This document shows, piece after piece, positions 1-8,421 of a stretch of 64,000 nucleotides of DNA. The notes under the pieces were generated by a model. It had not been told where the DNA came from. It ran no database searches and saw nothing but the letters and a program-made list of their open reading frames with translations. The DNA is from Alicyclobacillus sp. SO9 (GTDB lineage: Bacteria; Bacillota; Bacilli; Alicyclobacillales; Alicyclobacillaceae): assembly GCF_016406125.1 (NCBI RefSeq), contig NZ_CP066339.1:62001-126000 (forward strand), given 5' to 3'. A program made the translations under genes and the position numbers. How positions within the stretch are numbered: the stretch's first letter is position 1; the number at the start of each line of letters is the position of its first letter.

Positions 1-62
1 TGCACATGGTGTAAGTACGCATAGTGTGGCTGTCTATTTACATAGAAGCGAGGGTGAATGCT

Positions 63-629
63 GTGGCAACAGCAGACAGAAGTCGAATCTTAGACGCAGC
101 TGACAGGCTGTTCAACACGAGGGGCTACCGGAGTGTTACGATGGCAGACTTGGCGGCAGAACTGGGGATGAGCAAGAAGACCTTGTACTTGGAGTTTTCC
201 GGTAAAGCAGAGATTGCCGACGAGATTGTGGAGCGGATGTTCGGACGAATCCAGCACGCTATTGACGAGTCAGATTTTGAAGATGAGCCTGTTCAGAATC
301 TGAAGGTGTTAATAGAGAGAATAAAAGACGAGGTTTCCCATATGCAACCCATTTTCTTCAGGGATATCCAAAAGGACCTTCCAGATTTATGGCATCGCAT
401 TACTGAGTTTCGAGCAAAGCGCATTTTGGCTGTTACACAAACTTCCATTGAGAAAGCTCAGGAACTGGGTGAGATTCGGGCATTGGATGCCAGACTTACG
501 GCATTGATTCTACTTGAGGCCGTACAATCGGTGGTTCGTCCTGAATTTCTGTCGCGCTACCAATACGGTACCCGTGAGGTATTGGATACCTTGCTAAATG
601 TGTTCTTTCATGGCGTATTCTCTACGTAA
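63..629 (+). CDS. TetR/AcrR family transcriptional regulator
   Basis: Helix-turn-helix repressor of the TetR type, 188 aa. The N-terminal HTH (about residues 8-55) shows the family pattern: a helix with ILDAADRLFNTRGY, then TMADLAAELGMSKKTLYLEF. The C-terminal part is a variable ligand-binding helical domain. GTG at 63 is preferred because a GAGGG lies 8 nt upstream; in-frame GTGs at 24 and 54 would add 13 or 3 residues. It sits 40 bp before an ABC ATPase and two ABC-2 permeases on the same strand, the classical arrangement for a local repressor of an efflux operon. The ligand cannot be told from sequence. Confidence 0.9.
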   Translation: MATADRSRILDAADRLFNTRGYRSVTMADLAAELGMSKKTLYLEFSGKAEIADEIVERMFGRIQHAIDESDFEDEPVQNLKVLIERIKDEVSHMQPIFFRDIQKDLPDLWHRITEFRAKRILAVTQTSIEKAQELGEIRALDARLTALILLEAVQSVVRPEFLSRYQYGTREVLDTLLNVFFHGVFST

Positions 630-668
630 TGTCCAGAGCGGCAATCAAGCGATGTGGGAGGCGAAGGA

Positions 669-1727
669 ATGGAGAAACAACGGGATGCAAATGAGCGCCC
701 TGGTTTGAAGACAGACGGGGCAAATCCAGTTGATGCGGTGGACTATCCAAGTGACTATCTAAGTGACTATCCGGTTGACTATGCAGTTGAGGTGAACAAC
801 CTGTCCAAGACTTTTGGGTCCTTTGCGGCTGTCTCAGGTGTGAACTTCCATATTGGCATGGGTGAGATTTATGGGTTGCTTGGTCCAAACGGATCGGGCA
901 AGACTACAACCCTTAACATGATTAGCGGCCTCAGCGATCCGAGCAAGGGTGAAGTGAAGGTGTTTGGGTTCAACCCTCGCAAGCAAGCTGTATCGGTCAG
1001 GCGCTTGTTGGGAGTGGTTCCGCAGGAAACGGCACTGTACGAAGAGCTGAGTGCGGAGCGGAATCTGGCATTTCACGCAGAGTTGTTTGGCTATCGAGGC
1101 AAGCAAAAAAGGGAACGAATTGCAGCCATGTTGGAATTGGCACAGTTGCAGGACAGGGCCAAATCCCGGGTCAAAACCTTTTCCGGCGGTATGAAGCGTC
1201 GGTTATCGATTGGCAGGGCGCTGCTGCACAATCCATCGCTTGTGTACTTGGATGAACCGACACTTGGCGTGGATGTGCAATCCAGAAACGTCATCTGGAA
1301 CTACATTCTTCAAATGAAGGCCGCCGGTAAATCTGTCCTGTTGACCACGAACTACCTTGAAGAGGCCAATGCGCTGTGTGACAGGATTGGAATTCTGGAC
1401 AAAGGCAAGCTGATTGCAGAGGATACCCCAGCAAAACTGAAGGCTCGATTCGGCAGCAGTGTTTTGGAACTGGAGGTTGCCGGCGCTGAAGTGAACGGGG
1501 TGGTCCGTAAAATACAAGAAACTGACGGGGTTCAGAGTGTAGAGACCGTTGAGAACCGAATGATTGTGTCCTTGACCAGTACAGGTGAAGGAGATGCGGG
1601 AACACTGGTGCCGCAAATTTTAGGGAAAGTGACCGACAGCGGCGGGTGGGTCAAACATATGGCACTGCGTGAACCTTCGTTGGATGAGGTGTTTTTGTCA
1701 CTCACCGGAAGGGGTGTGCGTGACTAG
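669..1727 (+). CDS. ABC transporter ATP-binding protein (DrrA/CcmA-like, ABC-2 export type)
   Basis: ATPase subunit of an ABC-2 exporter, about 352 aa. Visible motifs are Walker A GPNGSGKTT (near residue 72), signature SGGMKRRLSIG, Walker B YLDEPTLGVD and the switch-His region, replaced here by LLTTNYLEEA. A C-terminal extension of about 80 aa is typical of drug/lipid exporters of the DrrA class. ATG 669 has GGGAGG 7 nt upstream; an upstream GTG at 654 is less likely. The first ~40 residues are odd, acidic and repetitive, with DY recurring every four residues (12-bp DNA period, 738-785), and lie before the ABC fold. The stop codon overlaps the next start (TAGTG), so the genes are translationally coupled. 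Confidence 0.93.
   Translation: MEKQRDANERPGLKTDGANPVDAVDYPSDYLSDYPVDYAVEVNNLSKTFGSFAAVSGVNFHIGMGEIYGLLGPNGSGKTTTLNMISGLSDPSKGEVKVFGFNPRKQAVSVRRLLGVVPQETALYEELSAERNLAFHAELFGYRGKQKRERIAAMLELAQLQDRAKSRVKTFSGGMKRRLSIGRALLHNPSLVYLDEPTLGVDVQSRNVIWNYILQMKAAGKSVLLTTNYLEEANALCDRIGILDKGKLIAEDTPAKLKARFGSSVLELEVAGAEVNGVVRKIQETDGVQSVETVENRMIVSLTSTGEGDAGTLVPQILGKVTDSGGWVKHMALREPSLDEVFLSLTGRGVRD
738..785 (+). repeat. Short 12-bp tandem repeat coding DYxx units
   Basis: Four imperfect copies of a 12-bp unit (consensus agtgactatcca) encode a DYPS-DYLS-DYPV-DYAV stretch in the N-terminal extension of the ABC ATPase. The period is a multiple of three, so copy change keeps the frame. It precedes the nucleotide-binding fold and is probably dispensable for ATPase function. 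Confidence 0.7.
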
Positions 1728-2824
1728 TGGGGATTCGTGCTGCCTTTTACATCATGTTGAACGATTTGCGGCTCAATTTGGTGTCTCCGTTTGCAACAAT
1801 TTTGTCTCTGATTGTACCTATCAACTTTCTCATTTTGTTTGTTTTGTTTGCCATTGGCGGAGCAAAGGTGCCTGTCAGTGTCGTTGTCTCTGGCAGCGGA
1901 CACTATGATGCGGCATTTTTGCAGGCCTTGCACAACGCGTTGACATTTCATATTCACAGAGCTTCCTCCGTTGCAGCAGGACAGCAGTTGATTCAAAACC
2001 ACAAGTCTGTTGCGACGATTCACATCGCAAACGGGTTTTCCAGTGCAGTGGCCGCCGGTCAAACGGCCCATGTGCCGCTGACCTTGAACAATCTCAACAA
2101 AGACTTCGCTGATGATGTGCGCAGAGCCATGCCCTTGGCCGTTTTAAACTTCTACCACAGTGTGTTCCCTTCTACCCTTCCATTCAATTGGAAAGAAGTT
2201 GATACCTACGCTCACAATGTGACATTTTTGGGCTACCTGGCAGTCAGCATTCAGACGGTTGCATTGTTAATTGGCGGTCTGTTGTTTGGCGGCCGCGGCA
2301 GTGCTCGGGATTGGGAGCTGGGTACCATGAAGGAATTGATGCTAGCACCGATTCGACCTTGGAGTGTGGTGGCGGGGAAGCTGGGTGCAGCCATGACCAA
2401 CGGCATTGCGTCGGCAGTCATGGTCCTTGGTGCCCTGTTGCTGCTTGGGCTTCGTCCCGCAGACTGGGGGCAGTTTGTCGGCGTGACACTGCTTACTTTG
2501 TTTGTCTTCATCAGTCTCGGGGTCGCTATTGGCAGTGTGGCTAAGTCACAGTTTGTTGTTACACCCTTTGCATTCGCGCTGGGACTGCCGCTGTTTTTCA
2601 TCAGCGGAGCATTCGGACCTATCACATGGTCAACACCGGCTGCTGCTGTCATTGCGCGAATTTTTCCTGTGGCTTATGCCAATGCGGCATTTCAACATGC
2701 AGTCCACGGCTACTGGCCGATTGACACTGGCGTCGGCTGGATATGGACAATCCTAATCGGCTGGGCAGTACTTGCACTAGGTGTAAGTTGGCTTGCTTAT
2801 CGGCGTGCGACGGCAAAACACTAA
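1727..2824 (+). CDS. ABC-2 type transporter permease
   Basis: Membrane subunit, 365 aa, of the ABC-2 exporter. One N-terminal membrane segment is followed by a large outside domain (about residues 45-165) and a bundle of about five C-terminal segments, including FLGYLAVSIQTVALLIGGLL and IWTILIGWAVLALGVSWLAY. The motif RDWELGTMKELMLAPIRP between segments 2 and 3 is the conserved coupling region of ABC-2 permeases. GTG 1727 overlaps the upstream TAG by one base. With the downstream permease it probably forms a heterodimer. Substrate unknown; antibiotic, lipid or peptide export are all possible. Confidence 0.9.
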   Translation: MGIRAAFYIMLNDLRLNLVSPFATILSLIVPINFLILFVLFAIGGAKVPVSVVVSGSGHYDAAFLQALHNALTFHIHRASSVAAGQQLIQNHKSVATIHIANGFSSAVAAGQTAHVPLTLNNLNKDFADDVRRAMPLAVLNFYHSVFPSTLPFNWKEVDTYAHNVTFLGYLAVSIQTVALLIGGLLFGGRGSARDWELGTMKELMLAPIRPWSVVAGKLGAAMTNGIASAVMVLGALLLLGLRPADWGQFVGVTLLTLFVFISLGVAIGSVAKSQFVVTPFAFALGLPLFFISGAFGPITWSTPAAAVIARIFPVAYANAAFQHAVHGYWPIDTGVGWIWTILIGWAVLALGVSWLAYRRATAKH

Positions 2825-2839
2825 GGGGAGGGATTCGGT

Positions 2840-3952
2840 ATGCAACAACTCTCGACATTTTGGGCCATTGTAAAAAAGGACTTGGCTACTTGGATACGAA
2901 GTCCCTCCACCATTGCAGTGACTGTGTTGCCTGCTCTGATATTGATGTTTGTGCTGATCCTCCAAGCTGCCGCAGTCACGGGCAGCCCTGTGGCGATTGT
3001 CAATCAAGATACAAGCGGTCAAGCTGCAGCCAAGTTGCAGCACATTGCCCAAAACTACAACGGATTCTACAACGCGAAAGTCCTGTCAAAGGCACAAGCT
3101 GAGAAAGAGTATCAAAACTTAGCTGTAGCTGGAGTTTTGGTGATTCCGAAGGGCTTTTCCAAGGAGTTGAAGGGCGGTCAGCATCCAACCATTACATGGC
3201 AGGTGCGCAATTTCAATAATGACACCGCCAACGATTTGCGCCGTGCACTGCCAGATATTCTGTCTACCTTTCTGAAAAGTGGTGCAGCCGGAAAAAATCC
3301 CATGCACATTCAGGTGCAGGAACATGATTTGCATGCCAGGGATGCCAGTTTTGTTGGGTTCAACATGATCGCGGTGGTCGTCATGCTGGTTCTCCAAGCC
3401 GGCATCGTCAACGCAGGTTTGGCTGCCGTTCGAGAATGGGAGACGGGTAGTGTCAAGGAACTCCTCATGTCTCCTGCCCGTCCCTTGACAATGATTCTCG
3501 GCAAAGTTGGGGCGGGGGTTATCGCCAGCGACATTACGGGCGGAATTGCCCTCATAGCAGCTATTGCAGCAGGTATGGTTCCCGTACCAAGCTTCGGACT
3601 GGGGATTTTAGCGTTTGTCATCGTCACATTGACGGCAATAGTCGGCTCTGGTCTTGGCGTTTTAATCGGAGCCGCTTTGCGAGCCACGGAACGCGTCAGC
3701 GGACTGTCTATTTCGCTGTCATTTTACCTGTTCTTTCTAGCGGGGGGCATCACGGATATCGCCTATCTCCCCAGGTGGCTGCAGGATGTAGCCGCGTATA
3801 TTCCCAACACATATTCACTCGATGCGTTAAGAGCAACGCTGTTGTACAACTCCAGTACAGGAATCCTCACAGATATCGGTGTGCTGGTGTTAGCGGGGGC
3901 CGTCGCATTGCTCATTGGAGTGCCGGTTATGCGGCGGGGATTGAGTCATTGA
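2840..3952 (+). CDS. ABC-2 type transporter permease (second subunit)
   Basis: Paralogue of the preceding permease, 370 aa, with the same layout: N-terminal membrane segment, ~150-aa outer domain, five or so C-terminal segments and the conserved REWETGSVKELLMSPARP loop. ATG 2840 follows AGGGGAGGGA. It starts 15 bp after the upstream stop and closes the tetR-ATPase-permease-permease operon. The pair suggests a heterodimeric exporter. No strong terminator follows; a weak inverted repeat (ATTCA/TGAAT) lies just after the stop. Confidence 0.9.
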   Translation: MQQLSTFWAIVKKDLATWIRSPSTIAVTVLPALILMFVLILQAAAVTGSPVAIVNQDTSGQAAAKLQHIAQNYNGFYNAKVLSKAQAEKEYQNLAVAGVLVIPKGFSKELKGGQHPTITWQVRNFNNDTANDLRRALPDILSTFLKSGAAGKNPMHIQVQEHDLHARDASFVGFNMIAVVVMLVLQAGIVNAGLAAVREWETGSVKELLMSPARPLTMILGKVGAGVIASDITGGIALIAAIAAGMVPVPSFGLGILAFVIVTLTAIVGSGLGVLIGAALRATERVSGLSISLSFYLFFLAGGITDIAYLPRWLQDVAAYIPNTYSLDALRATLLYNSSTGILTDIGVLVLAGAVALLIGVPVMRRGLSH

Positions 3953-4007
3953 ACCGGCTCACCAGGTTCGTCTATTCATCAATTTGAATGAAAAACACCC
4001 GGAAAAA

Positions 4008-4034
4008 TTCATACCGATTAGCGAATTGTCTGAA
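4008..4034 (+). promoter_or_regulatory. Candidate operator, copy 1 (TTCATAC-N13-GTCTGAA)
   Basis: A 27-bp imperfect palindrome, TTCATAC-N13-GTCTGAA, about 130 bp upstream of the first ectoine-hydrolase-like gene. The arms are related as inverted half-sites (TTCAKAC). The right half is extended by GAATT. The same element with the same spacing occurs at 34264-34290 and 43371-43397, both in the ectoine-type cluster. I infer that it is an operator of that regulon. Confidence 0.7.
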
Positions 4035-4162
4035 TACATAAAGTTCATGTACGATTTACGGAAAATCAAATAAAAACCTCGACACGGGCATCGCAGGCCG
4101 GGACCATCGTTGATCCCCCCGAAGAACAACGTCGTCAGAGTAAAGAGGAGTCTGATGTCCCA

Positions 4163-5335
4163 ATGAGTTTGTTTACAGTTCCTGAGTACGAATCAAGGCT
4201 GAGGAAGACCAAACTCCTGATGGAACAGCGAGGTATCGATGTATTGCTAGTGACCGACCCGGCCAACATGAACTATCTAACGGGCTACGATGGATGGTCG
4301 TTCTACGTTCATCAAATGGTTGCTGTATTTGCGGAAGATGCTGAACCGTTCTGGATTGGCAGAAAGCAGGACGCAAATGGTGCAAAACTGACGACGTGGC
4401 TAGACCATCGCAACATTCTCCCCTATCCAGAAGACTACGTACAGTCTGATGAACACCATCCCATGGATTTTGTAGTTGATCTCCTTCACCAGCGCAGGAA
4501 GGCACATGCCTCCATTGGCGTCGAGAAAGATGCTTATTACTTTACGGCAGCATGCAGCGAAACTCTGCAGCAAGGACTGCCTGATGCAACATTTATTAAT
4601 GCCACTCTGCTTGTCAACCGAGTACGCATTGTAAAGAGTCCCGAAGAAATTGGGTTGATGAAAAATGCAGCACGTCTTGTCCAGAAAGCCATGACCATCG
4701 CGACCCAATCGATTGAAGTGGGCGCTCGGGAATGCGATGTTGCAGCGAAAGTCTATCACGCTCAGATTGCAGGACTAGAAGACATTGGCGGAGACTATCC
4801 AGCCATTGTTCCATTGATGCCGTCCGGCCGGAAGACTTCTTGCTCTCATCTGACGTGGACAGATGAGCGGTATCGAGATGGAGATACTGTTATTTTGGAG
4901 CTGGCGGGCTGTTACAAACGTTACCACTCTCCTCTCGCCCGGACACTCACACTAGGCAAGGCACCACAAGCCGTTCAGGACTTGGCTGACGTTGTGGTTG
5001 AGGGACTCGAACAAGCCATTAGTGCGGTCAAGCCAGGAGTCACGTGTGCAGACATTGACCAGGTTTGGCGAAATGTGATTGAGCCTCGTGGTTATTCAAA
5101 AGACTCGCGACTGGGATATTCAGTTGGGATGAACTATCCGCCTGACTGGGGTGAGCATACAGCCAGCATTCGCAAAGGGGATAGAACGGTGCTGAGACCC
5201 AATATGACGTTTCATATGATTGCAGGGATGTGGACGGATGATTACGGAGTGGAGATAAGTGAGACCTTCTGCGTTACAGAGAATGGCGCACAAGTTTTGG
5301 CAGCTGTTCCAAGACGTCTGTTTCAGAACCTGTAA
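4163..5335 (+). CDS. doeA: Ectoine hydrolase-like protein (M24 family, DoeA/EutD-type), paralogue 1
   Basis: 390-aa M24-fold protein close to ectoine hydrolase, which opens the ectoine ring to N-acetyl-2,4-diaminobutyrate. Shared features are the N-terminal creatinase-like domain with TDPANMNYLTGYDGWSFYVHQ and the C-terminal pita-bread domain with GGDYPAIVP, HLTWTDERY, ELAGCYKRYHSPLART and YPPDWGEHTAS. The Asp metal ligands of true M24 peptidases are not conserved: ELAG places Glu246 where the first Asp would be, and HSP replaces the second. This is the pattern of metal-independent ectoine hydrolase, where a Glu is the nucleophile. A second copy lies at 34429, collinear over at least the first 260 residues. 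A three-codon mini-ORF (ATG 4155) overlaps the start as ATGA, so reinitiation is possible. The gene is isolated from the main cluster but shares its upstream element. Confidence 0.85.
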   Translation: MSLFTVPEYESRLRKTKLLMEQRGIDVLLVTDPANMNYLTGYDGWSFYVHQMVAVFAEDAEPFWIGRKQDANGAKLTTWLDHRNILPYPEDYVQSDEHHPMDFVVDLLHQRRKAHASIGVEKDAYYFTAACSETLQQGLPDATFINATLLVNRVRIVKSPEEIGLMKNAARLVQKAMTIATQSIEVGARECDVAAKVYHAQIAGLEDIGGDYPAIVPLMPSGRKTSCSHLTWTDERYRDGDTVILELAGCYKRYHSPLARTLTLGKAPQAVQDLADVVVEGLEQAISAVKPGVTCADIDQVWRNVIEPRGYSKDSRLGYSVGMNYPPDWGEHTASIRKGDRTVLRPNMTFHMIAGMWTDDYGVEISETFCVTENGAQVLAAVPRRLFQNL

Positions 5336-5354
5336 TAGAATCGCATTGCGTTTC

Positions 5355-5400
5355 AAGCCAGTTACCAGTTGTTCCGTTTCAATGGACACTGGCTTATTTT
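5355..5400 (+). terminator. Rho-independent terminator after doeA paralogue 1
   Basis: Inverted repeat AAGCCAGT ... ACTGGCTT with a ~25-nt loop followed by ATTTTCC, 20 bp after the stop codon. Confidence 0.55.
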
Positions 5401-5439
5401 CCTTTGACGCTGTTTTGAGGTTCCACAGTCAAATTAATC

Positions 5440-5468
5440 TTGACATGGTATAAATAGAAGGCTGTACA
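5440..5468 (+). promoter_or_regulatory. Possible sigma-A promoter for the propeller lipoprotein
   Basis: A perfect -35 TTGACA is followed after 17 bp by TGTACA, a weak -10 (3 of 6). It lies 80 bp before the lipoprotein gene. The -35 is good, the -10 poor. Confidence 0.35.
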
Positions 5469-5547
5469 TTGTAACTGTGTTTCCGGTAGATTGTAGGTAG
5501 GGGTTGTTTAAAATCTAGCAAGAGACATACTAACATGAGGTGAATAG

Positions 5548-6738
5548 ATGCAGGCGAAGAAATGGCGAGTGTTCGGGTTTTCGGTGGCGGCTTCGCTGGC
5601 TGTTGTCGCATGTGCCCCAGGCGGTGCACACAATTCCTCCAAGACACCCGCAAACACAGCAAATAGTGGTAACAAGACAGAGTCTAAGTCAACGGCAAAT
5701 ACAGCTTCAAATTCCAGCAATCGATCTCGTTCAGCTCCGAACTCAAATAGCACTACAGTCGGAGGCGCAAAGACCTCATCATCTGTGTACACGACTCCTC
5801 CAGATACGGGCAAAGGCCCGCTGCCGGGTGATCTCCTCATAGCTGACAGGGGAAACAGCCGTTTGTTGCTTGTTACGCCTCAGAAAAAGATTATTTGGTC
5901 TATGGTGATTGGCAAGGGAAACAAAAAAGGCGCGTCCAACAGAGGGCCTGATGATTCCTTTTTCACACCGGATCACAAGCATATTATTATTAATGAAGAA
6001 GACAACCAGCAAATTGACATCATTGACATTGCACAAAAGAAAATTGTCTGGCACTACGGGCATCCTGGTGTAAAAGGCAGTAAACCTGGGTATCTGAACA
6101 CGCCTGACGACGCCTATGAACTGCCGAATGGATTGGTTTCCGTAGCAGATATAGGAAATCGCCGTATCTTGTTTATTAATCCAAAGACGAAAAAGATTGT
6201 GAAGCAGTTTGGAACGACCTATTCAAGTCATCGGTTTATTCACAATCCGCCCAAATACTTTGATACACCAAACGGTGACACTCCTGTCTCTCATGGTGAC
6301 ACACTTGTGACCGAGATTAACGGAAGCTACGCGGACTTAATGAGTCCAACCGGTAAACTGATTTATACGGTACATTTGCCGAATATGTCATATCCGTCGG
6401 ACACCCAACAACTGCAAAACGGAAATCTGTTGGTGGTATCTTATCAAAAGCCAGGACGTGTTGAAGAGGTGACTCCCAAAGGAAAGGTGGTTTGGACCTA
6501 CTACAAAACATCAGGTCCGGGCATGCTGAACCATCCATCTTTGGCGCTGCCTTTACCGAACGGCAATGTTGTATTGAATGACGACTATAATGACAGAGTC
6601 GTCGTTATTAATCCCAAGTCCAATAAAATAGTGTGGCAATACGGGCATACGGGGGTATCAGGGACAAAAGCGGGTTATCTGAATACACCAGATGGTCTGG
6701 ACTTAGCACCTGGCGGCATTCAGATTCCAACAAAGTAA
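5548..6738 (+). CDS. Secreted lipoprotein with NHL/PQQ-like beta-propeller
   Basis: 396 aa. Signal peptide with a lipobox (LAVVAC, Cys about residue 22), so an outer-leaflet lipoprotein; then ~70 residues of Ser/Thr/Asn-rich linker, then a propeller. Blades are marked by recurring motifs such as ADRGNSRLLLV, DIGNRRILFINPKTKKIVKQFG and YNDRVVVINPKSNKIVWQYG, each ending in a W-Y-G-type strand. GYLNTPDDAYELPNG recurs nearly exactly near the C-terminus as GYLNTPDGLDLAPGG, which suggests Velcro closure of the ring. Start ATG 5548 follows TGAGGTGA. It is a single-gene unit with its own terminator. Function is unknown; similar propellers bind partners or carbohydrates rather than catalyse. Confidence 0.82.
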   Translation: MQAKKWRVFGFSVAASLAVVACAPGGAHNSSKTPANTANSGNKTESKSTANTASNSSNRSRSAPNSNSTTVGGAKTSSSVYTTPPDTGKGPLPGDLLIADRGNSRLLLVTPQKKIIWSMVIGKGNKKGASNRGPDDSFFTPDHKHIIINEEDNQQIDIIDIAQKKIVWHYGHPGVKGSKPGYLNTPDDAYELPNGLVSVADIGNRRILFINPKTKKIVKQFGTTYSSHRFIHNPPKYFDTPNGDTPVSHGDTLVTEINGSYADLMSPTGKLIYTVHLPNMSYPSDTQQLQNGNLLVVSYQKPGRVEEVTPKGKVVWTYYKTSGPGMLNHPSLALPLPNGNVVLNDDYNDRVVVINPKSNKIVWQYGHTGVSGTKAGYLNTPDGLDLAPGGIQIPTK

Positions 6739-6752
6739 GAAATCAGTGACTC

Positions 6753-6782
6753 GAGCGGGGGTCCCGTCTCCCGCTTTTTTGT
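6753..6782 (+). terminator. Rho-independent terminator
   Basis: AGCGGG ... CCCGCT stem with a ten-base loop followed directly by TTTTTT, 15 bp after the lipoprotein stop. Confidence 0.85.
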
Positions 6783-6865
6783 TTTGTCGTCTTTAAAAGC
6801 TTCACAAAACAACCACATGGTCTTCACCAAATCACAACATTATAAAGGTATAGTCTTAATTGGTA

Positions 6866-6883
6866 AGTGAGAGTTCACTCACT
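6866..6883 (+). promoter_or_regulatory. TetR-like palindromic operator candidate
   Basis: AGTGAG-AGTTCA-CTCACT is an 18-bp palindrome with 6-bp perfect arms in an otherwise gene-free spacer. Size and symmetry fit a TetR-family operator. No cognate regulator is adjacent. Confidence 0.4.
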
Positions 6884-6915
6884 AATACCCCCTTATGTAC
6901 GATACATCCTGGATT

Positions 6916-6944
6916 GAGACTGCCTTACGAGGCAGTCTCTTTTA
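6916..6944 (+). terminator. Strong hairpin, terminator-like
   Basis: Perfect 9-bp stem GAGACTGCC / GGCAGTCTC with a 6-nt loop, followed by TTTTATT. No gene lies directly upstream, so it may end a short untranslated transcript starting near the palindrome at 6866, or act as a leader attenuator of the YbjQ-PspA operon. Confidence 0.65.
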
Positions 6945-6960
6945 TTGGAAAAACTCAAAG

Positions 6961-6990
6961 TTCACATATCCTGTATTATGCCTGTGATAA
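6961..6990 (+). promoter_or_regulatory. Possible promoter of the YbjQ-PspA operon
   Basis: TTCACA, 18 bp, then TGATAA (extended as TGATAAAAT), 30 bp before the first operon gene. The match to sigma-A consensus is moderate. Confidence 0.4.
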
Positions 6991-7020
6991 AATTACCATA
7001 GCACAGAGGGGGGATTGCGG

Positions 7021-7413
7021 GTGCCGACGGACGGATTTAGCTTTGACTTATCCGCTGCACAGTGGCGCAGGAGTGTACAGGATGAGCATACCTTTGTGGA
7101 GGCGCTGGCAGTTCGACTTGAGCAAGCGTTGCCGGAGCTTGTCACAGTGACTCGGCATTTCACCTTATTTTCCAAAGACAGACGGGTACACACCATTTCT
7201 GTTCGACTGGGAAATGCAGACTATGAATTGGTTCAAGAAAAAGGCAGGGGTATACAGACAAAAAAAGGCAAGGTCGTTCGTGGTGTGCGGCTAAAATCTG
7301 ATGAGATACCTTTTTCAGAGTGGTTAGCTGAATTGTCGAAGGACCTGGAGGCGCATGCCCAAATGCATGAAGAGACTCGGGAGACCATGGAGCACTTTCT
7401 CTTGGGAGAGTAA
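7021..7413 (+). CDS. Hypothetical soluble protein, first gene of the YbjQ-PspA operon
   Basis: 130 aa, soluble, mixed alpha/beta by eye, no membrane segment and no recognised domain. GTG 7021 is chosen because AGAGGGGGG ends 9 nt upstream; TTG 7015 would be too close to that site. It is followed after about 50 bp by two YbjQ genes and pspA on the same strand, so an envelope-stress role is suggested by context only. The C-terminal third is helical and acidic (LSKDLEAHAQMHEETRETMEHF). Confidence 0.72.
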   Translation: MPTDGFSFDLSAAQWRRSVQDEHTFVEALAVRLEQALPELVTVTRHFTLFSKDRRVHTISVRLGNADYELVQEKGRGIQTKKGKVVRGVRLKSDEIPFSEWLAELSKDLEAHAQMHEETRETMEHFLLGE

Positions 7414-7464
7414 TGTCTTTTCGCCCTTCTTTTAACAACACACTGTGGGAAAGGCGGTGAAAAA

Positions 7465-8421
7465 ATGGGGCTGTTCGGCCGGTTTGGGAACAATTCAGGA
7501 GCGTCGAAAGAGAACCAAAAGCGTCAGCGAGAGCAGGCAGAACAAACGCTTCGGGCACTGGAGAGCGGACAAATTCCTCAGTATGTACGAGATCGGATAG
7601 AAGCGCGGGAAGCACAAGCCATCCCTTGGACGAGTGATTTGGGTGTTAGCGATTTTCTTCTGTTAAAACAGTATAAACTACAGCCTCTCGGTATGGTCAT
7701 GGGAAGTTCCATCTATCATATTGGGTACACAGCCCGGAGTTTCAGCGGATCGTGGCAATCAGGTTTCATCCCATCAATTGAGCAAGCCCTTCTGTCAGGG
7801 CGGGAATTGGCTCTTCAGAGGATGAAACAGGAAGCGCAGTTGATGGGCGCCCACGCTGTAGTTGGGGTGCAGTTAAAAAACCACATTCCTGATGTGAACA
7901 GCCATGAAACGGAATTTACTGCATTCGGAACAGCGGTCGTCCTGGAGGGCAAGGAACCCCCGTCGGAACCAATTTTGTGTACGGTGTCGGCATCCGACTT
8001 CGTTAAGTTAATCCATTCTGGCTCTGTTCCGATTTCAGTCGGACTCGGGGTGGCAGCGTTTTATCAATATACAACACGACAAGATAATTGGCAGTCACGC
8101 AGTTGGTCTAATCAGGAAATGCTGACTTATACAGACTCCGTTTATGAGACGCGTCATGCTGCAATGAGCAAGTTGCGCCAGCAGATTTCACAACTGGGCG
8201 GTACCGGAATACTGGCACATGAAACCAATTTGGGCGTCTATGAGGTGGAGGTGGAGCGAGGCGAGAATGATGAAAGAACCGATCACATTCTCGAATTTAT
8301 TGCTACTGGAACAATTGTCTCGTCAGTTCATTATGAAAAATATCCACATATTGAAACGGTTCTTTCGTTGAACAAACAAAAACCAAGACCGCAATACGGC
8401 AGGAGGGGTACGGGTGTCTAA
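7465..8421 (+). CDS. Tandem-domain YbjQ (UPF0145, PF01906) protein 1
   Basis: 318 aa holding two YbjQ-like domains (about residues 50-165 and 172-295). The first shows the family core: TSDLGVSDFLLLKQY, PLGMVMGSSIYHIG, a helix with SGRELALQRMKQEAQLMGAHAVVGV, and a final TEFTAFGTAVV strand. The second is more diverged (DFVKLIHSG, GLGVAAFYQY, AMSKLRQQISQLGGTGILAHE). YbjQ domains form pentameric rings and are often labelled heavy-metal binding, though no Cys/His metal cluster is visible here. It overlaps the next gene by 8 bp (coupled). Start ATG 7465 follows GGCGGTGA. Confidence 0.85.
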   Translation: MGLFGRFGNNSGASKENQKRQREQAEQTLRALESGQIPQYVRDRIEAREAQAIPWTSDLGVSDFLLLKQYKLQPLGMVMGSSIYHIGYTARSFSGSWQSGFIPSIEQALLSGRELALQRMKQEAQLMGAHAVVGVQLKNHIPDVNSHETEFTAFGTAVVLEGKEPPSEPILCTVSASDFVKLIHSGSVPISVGLGVAAFYQYTTRQDNWQSRSWSNQEMLTYTDSVYETRHAAMSKLRQQISQLGGTGILAHETNLGVYEVEVERGENDERTDHILEFIATGTIVSSVHYEKYPHIETVLSLNKQKPRPQYGRRGTGV

